Positions 34,450 to 36,736 of a DNA stretch of 36,736 nucleotides are shown piece by piece. Position numbers and translations under genes: made by a program. The stretch lies in contig CACHCH010000011.1 of the NCBI GenBank assembly GCA_902578255.1, forward strand, positions 1 to 36,736. The letters run 5' to 3'. The notes under the pieces were generated by a model. That model did no database searches. It was not told the origin of the DNA and worked only from the letters and a program-made list of their open reading frames with translations. The first letter of the stretch is position 1, and each line of letters starts with the position of its first letter. This DNA comes from an uncultured Pelagibacteraceae bacterium (GTDB lineage: Bacteria; Pseudomonadota; Alphaproteobacteria; Pelagibacterales; Pelagibacteraceae).

Positions 34450-35331
34450 TTAATTATTTTCCATTCTTTGATTACAATAATTTGTATCTGAACATATGAA
34501 TGATCTATTACCTTCATCATCAATAATTATTTCATCTAAAAAACTCTCATTTGATCCACAAATAGAACATTTATGAGGTGCCTTTGAGGGATCAAATGGA
34601 TAATCTTCAAAATCAAGACTCGTTACTTCAGTATATGGTGGTATTGCATAAATTCTTTGTTCTCTTCCTGCTCCAAATAATTGAATAGCAGGGTTATTGT
34701 TCATTTTTGGGTTATCAAATTTTGGTATAGGTGATGGGTCCATTATATATCTATCATTTGTCTTTACCGGATAAGCATATGCTGTTTCTATATGACCATT
34801 TTTGGTAATATCTTCATATAACTTTACATGCATAATACCATATTCTGATAGTGCATGCATTTTTTTAGTTTCTTGATATCTTGGTTCTAAAAACGCAAGA
34901 GGTTCTGGTATTGGAACCTGATAAACAAGTATTTGTTTTTCTTTTAACTTTTCTTCTGGAATTCTATGTCTTGTCTGAATTATCGACGCTTGGCTTGTTT
35001 TTTCTGTGGTCTCAATATTAGCAGTTTTTTTAAAGAAATTTCTAATTGAAACTGCGTTTGTAGTATCATCTGCTCCTTGGTCAATAACTTTTATCACATC
35101 GTCAGTTGTTAAACATGACGATGTGACTTGAACCCCTCCTGTTCCCCATCCGTATGGCATAGGCATTTCTCTAGATGAAAATGGAACTTGATAACCTGGT
35201 ATACAAAGAGCTTTAATCAAAGCTCTTCTTATCATTCTTTTTGTATTTTCGTCTAAATAAGCGAAATTATAAATTTCATCTTGAGCTGCAAAAGTATTTT
35301 TTTTATTTTTAAATTTAAGTACGTTGTTCAT
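34450..35331 (-). CDS. phnJ: Carbon-phosphorus lyase radical SAM subunit PhnJ
   Basis: PhnJ cleaves the C-P bond of ribose 1-methylphosphonate 5-phosphate, releasing methane when methylphosphonate is the source. The 293 aa protein has the special cysteine pattern C255-x2-C258-x21-C280-x5-C286, where the first three hold the 4Fe-4S cluster and the last is the thiyl-radical Cys. MPYGWGTGGVQVTSSCL and the FGAGREQRIYAIPP stretch are also diagnostic. Its start overlaps phnI by 17 nt. Confidence 0.97.
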   Translation of the reverse strand: MNNVLKFKNKKNTFAAQDEIYNFAYLDENTKRMIRRALIKALCIPGYQVPFSSREMPMPYGWGTGGVQVTSSCLTTDDVIKVIDQGADDTTNAVSIRNFFKKTANIETTEKTSQASIIQTRHRIPEEKLKEKQILVYQVPIPEPLAFLEPRYQETKKMHALSEYGIMHVKLYEDITKNGHIETAYAYPVKTNDRYIMDPSPIPKFDNPKMNNNPAIQLFGAGREQRIYAIPPYTEVTSLDFEDYPFDPSKAPHKCSICGSNESFLDEIIIDDEGNRSFICSDTNYCNQRMENN

Positions 35332-36394
35332 TTTTTTTATACTCTTCTCTAATTTTTCTCACTAAATCCAATTCTGCCTGAAAATCTACATAATGAGGTA
35401 ATTTGATATGTTCTAAAAAACCTGTGGCTTGAATATTGTCACAATGAGATATAACAAATTCTTCATCTTGAGCTGCAACACCCAAGTACTCCTCACCAAA
35501 TTCTTTCCATCTCATTGATCTATCAACCAAAGCCATAGAAATTGCTTTTCTCTCTAATTGACCAAAAACTAATCCATATCCACGGGTAAATTGAGCAGGT
35601 ATTTTTTTACTCCCTTTAAATTGATTTACTGACTCACACTCTGTTAACATGACATCAGCAATATTTATTTCTATACCTAGTTCAGGAATTTCAAATTGAA
35701 CTTCAACATAACCAGTTCTTAATTCACCAACAAATGCATGATTTCTAGCATACCCTCTCTGTGTTGAATAAGCTAAACCAAGAAGAAAACCTTCATCTCC
35801 TCTTGAAAGAGATTGCAATCGTTCAGATCTTGTTAAAGGAAAATTAATTGGGTTTCTTGTAATATCTTTAGATGATTTACCACTAGGTATTTCTTTCTGA
35901 ATTAATCCTTCTTTATTTAAAAAGCTTAAAACATGTGGGATTTCTTTATCATCATATTTTTCAATCTTAGCTTTTTCATACTCTCCATCAGCAAGAAGCT
36001 TGAAATCAAGTAAACGGTGTGTGTAGTCAAATGTTGGGCCTAACTTTTGTTTACCTGGGATATCTTTAAATGTTGCAGATATTCTTCTTAGACATAACAT
36101 TTTGCTAGTTTCGATAGGTTTGCTTGAACCAATTCTAGGTAAAGTAGTTCTATAGGCTCTCATTAGAAATATTGCTTCAATCAAGTCACCCCTAGACTGT
36201 TTGATTGCAAGAGCAGACAAATCTTTGTCATATAAAGATCCTTCTGACATAACTCTATCAACACTTAAAGTTAGTTGTTCACTAATTTGTTTAATATTTA
36301 ATTCTGCTACATTTACATCGCCTCTTCTTATTTCAGATAACCAGGAATGTGCGTTATTTATTGCCTTTTCTCCTCCTTTTACTGATACATACAT
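35315..36394 (-). CDS. phnI: C-P lyase core subunit PhnI
   Basis: PhnI, with PhnG, PhnH and PhnL, forms ribose 1-methylphosphonate 5-triphosphate from ATP and phosphonate. The 359 aa protein starts MYVSVKGGEKAINNAHSWL and includes LSALAIKQSRGDLIEAIFLM and LGLAYSTQRGYARNHAFVGE, typical of the family. An AGGAGA sequence precedes the ATG. It begins one base after the phnH stop and overlaps phnJ by 17 nt. Confidence 0.96.
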   Translation of the reverse strand: MYVSVKGGEKAINNAHSWLSEIRRGDVNVAELNIKQISEQLTLSVDRVMSEGSLYDKDLSALAIKQSRGDLIEAIFLMRAYRTTLPRIGSSKPIETSKMLCLRRISATFKDIPGKQKLGPTFDYTHRLLDFKLLADGEYEKAKIEKYDDKEIPHVLSFLNKEGLIQKEIPSGKSSKDITRNPINFPLTRSERLQSLSRGDEGFLLGLAYSTQRGYARNHAFVGELRTGYVEVQFEIPELGIEINIADVMLTECESVNQFKGSKKIPAQFTRGYGLVFGQLERKAISMALVDRSMRWKEFGEEYLGVAAQDEEFVISHCDNIQATGFLEHIKLPHYVDFQAELDLVRKIREEYKKNEQRT

Positions 36395-36395
36395 T

Positions 36396-36736
36396 TTATA
36401 GTTCTCCTATTTTTAATGATCTTGGTATTGAATAGAATTTTTCATTATCAACAAAATAAAAATCAAGCCCTAATGGAAATTGCTGGTTATTTTTTTTTAT
36501 AATCTCTCTATCAGGTAAAAATATACTTTTAGAATTTTTAATACCAGGACCAGTAATCATGGCATTTGGTTTTTCAAATTGAGACTGACAAATTATAGTA
36601 CAGGATTGATCAGGATTTTGCTCGTCACCCTTCTTGAATTCTTCTAATGGCAAAAGGTCATTCCAAGTACCAATTGCAAAATTTGCATTTTTTTTATCAG
36701 TTATGTTTGCACCTGTATTAAATTTAATCCATTCTA
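36396..36736 (-). CDS. phnH: C-P lyase core subunit PhnH, C-terminal part (5' end off the window)
   Basis: The frame is open to the window edge, giving about 113 residues. The edge-proximal residues EWIKFNTGANITDKKNANFA continue past the TTG at 36653, so that codon is internal. The segment then reads LPLEEFKKGDEQNPDQS, IITGP-like MITGPGIKNS and FPLGLDFYFV, all matching PhnH. PhnH is about 190 aa, so roughly the first 75-80 residues are missing. PhnG is expected beyond the edge. Confidence 0.9.
   Translation of the reverse strand, partial: EWIKFNTGANITDKKNANFAIGTWNDLLPLEEFKKGDEQNPDQSCTIICQSQFEKPNAMITGPGIKNSKSIFLPDREIIKKNNQQFPLGLDFYFVDNEKFYSIPRSLKIGEL

Noticed and set aside
36651..36653. TTG start giving an 85 aa protein at the right edge
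   Set aside because: Upstream residues to the window edge continue the PhnH family sequence, so this is an internal codon of a truncated gene.

Overview
The window looks like a piece of a streamlined marine alphaproteobacterial chromosome, most probably SAR11 (Candidatus Pelagibacter or a close relative). This is inferred from very AT-rich DNA, intergenic gaps that are usually under 90 bp, many 1-17 nt gene overlaps, few Shine-Dalgarno sequences, alphaproteobacterial gene order, and a C-P lyase cluster of the kind known from some SAR11 strains. No rRNA marker is present, so genus and strain are not settled. There are no insertion sequences, prophage genes or CRISPR arrays, and no gene-free stretch longer than about 100 bp.

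Layout. 1-750: 3' part of an M48 zinc metalloprotease gene (start lies off the window), then tRNA-Lys(UUU) on the minus strand. 919-6126 (minus): ssb-gyrA-coaD-cyclophilin-tgt. 6216-9068: uvrA, divergent from ssb. 9117-9719: a multi-pass membrane protein resembling the PuuD membrane region. 9721-20503 (minus): a closely packed 13-gene housekeeping run, read dgt-argS-87aa-nagZ-scpA-scpB-tatA-tatB-tatC-serS-yajC-secD-secF, combining nucleotide balance, tRNA charging, cell-wall recycling, chromosome segregation and both protein export routes. 20554-21647: an A-type iron-sulfur carrier overlapping exonuclease III.

21639-28043 is a zinc-homeostasis island. znuC-znuB-zur-(Ldh-family reductase) run leftward, and znuA-COG0523 GTPase-WD40 protein-84 aa Cys protein run rightward from a 71 bp shared regulatory region. 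That region holds one perfect 7-1-7 palindrome and one near-copy, read here as Zur operators. ZnuA has an exactly duplicated His/Asp-rich segment. The WD40 and 84-aa proteins are the least understood members of the putative regulon and the best candidates for an undescribed function. Tgt, encoded elsewhere in the window, has lost two of its four zinc ligands, and Zur itself has an altered regulatory-site position.

28127-30562 holds a redoxin-like protein, a DsbA-fold isomerase, a PhyH-family dioxygenase and a 79 aa membrane protein. 30559-36736 is a C-P lyase cluster: phnH (partial)-phnI-phnJ-phnK-phnL-phnN leftward, phnM leftward, and between them on the opposite strand a DUF1045 2H-phosphoesterase that may replace PhnP. 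Together these enzymes would release phosphate from alkylphosphonates such as methylphosphonate.
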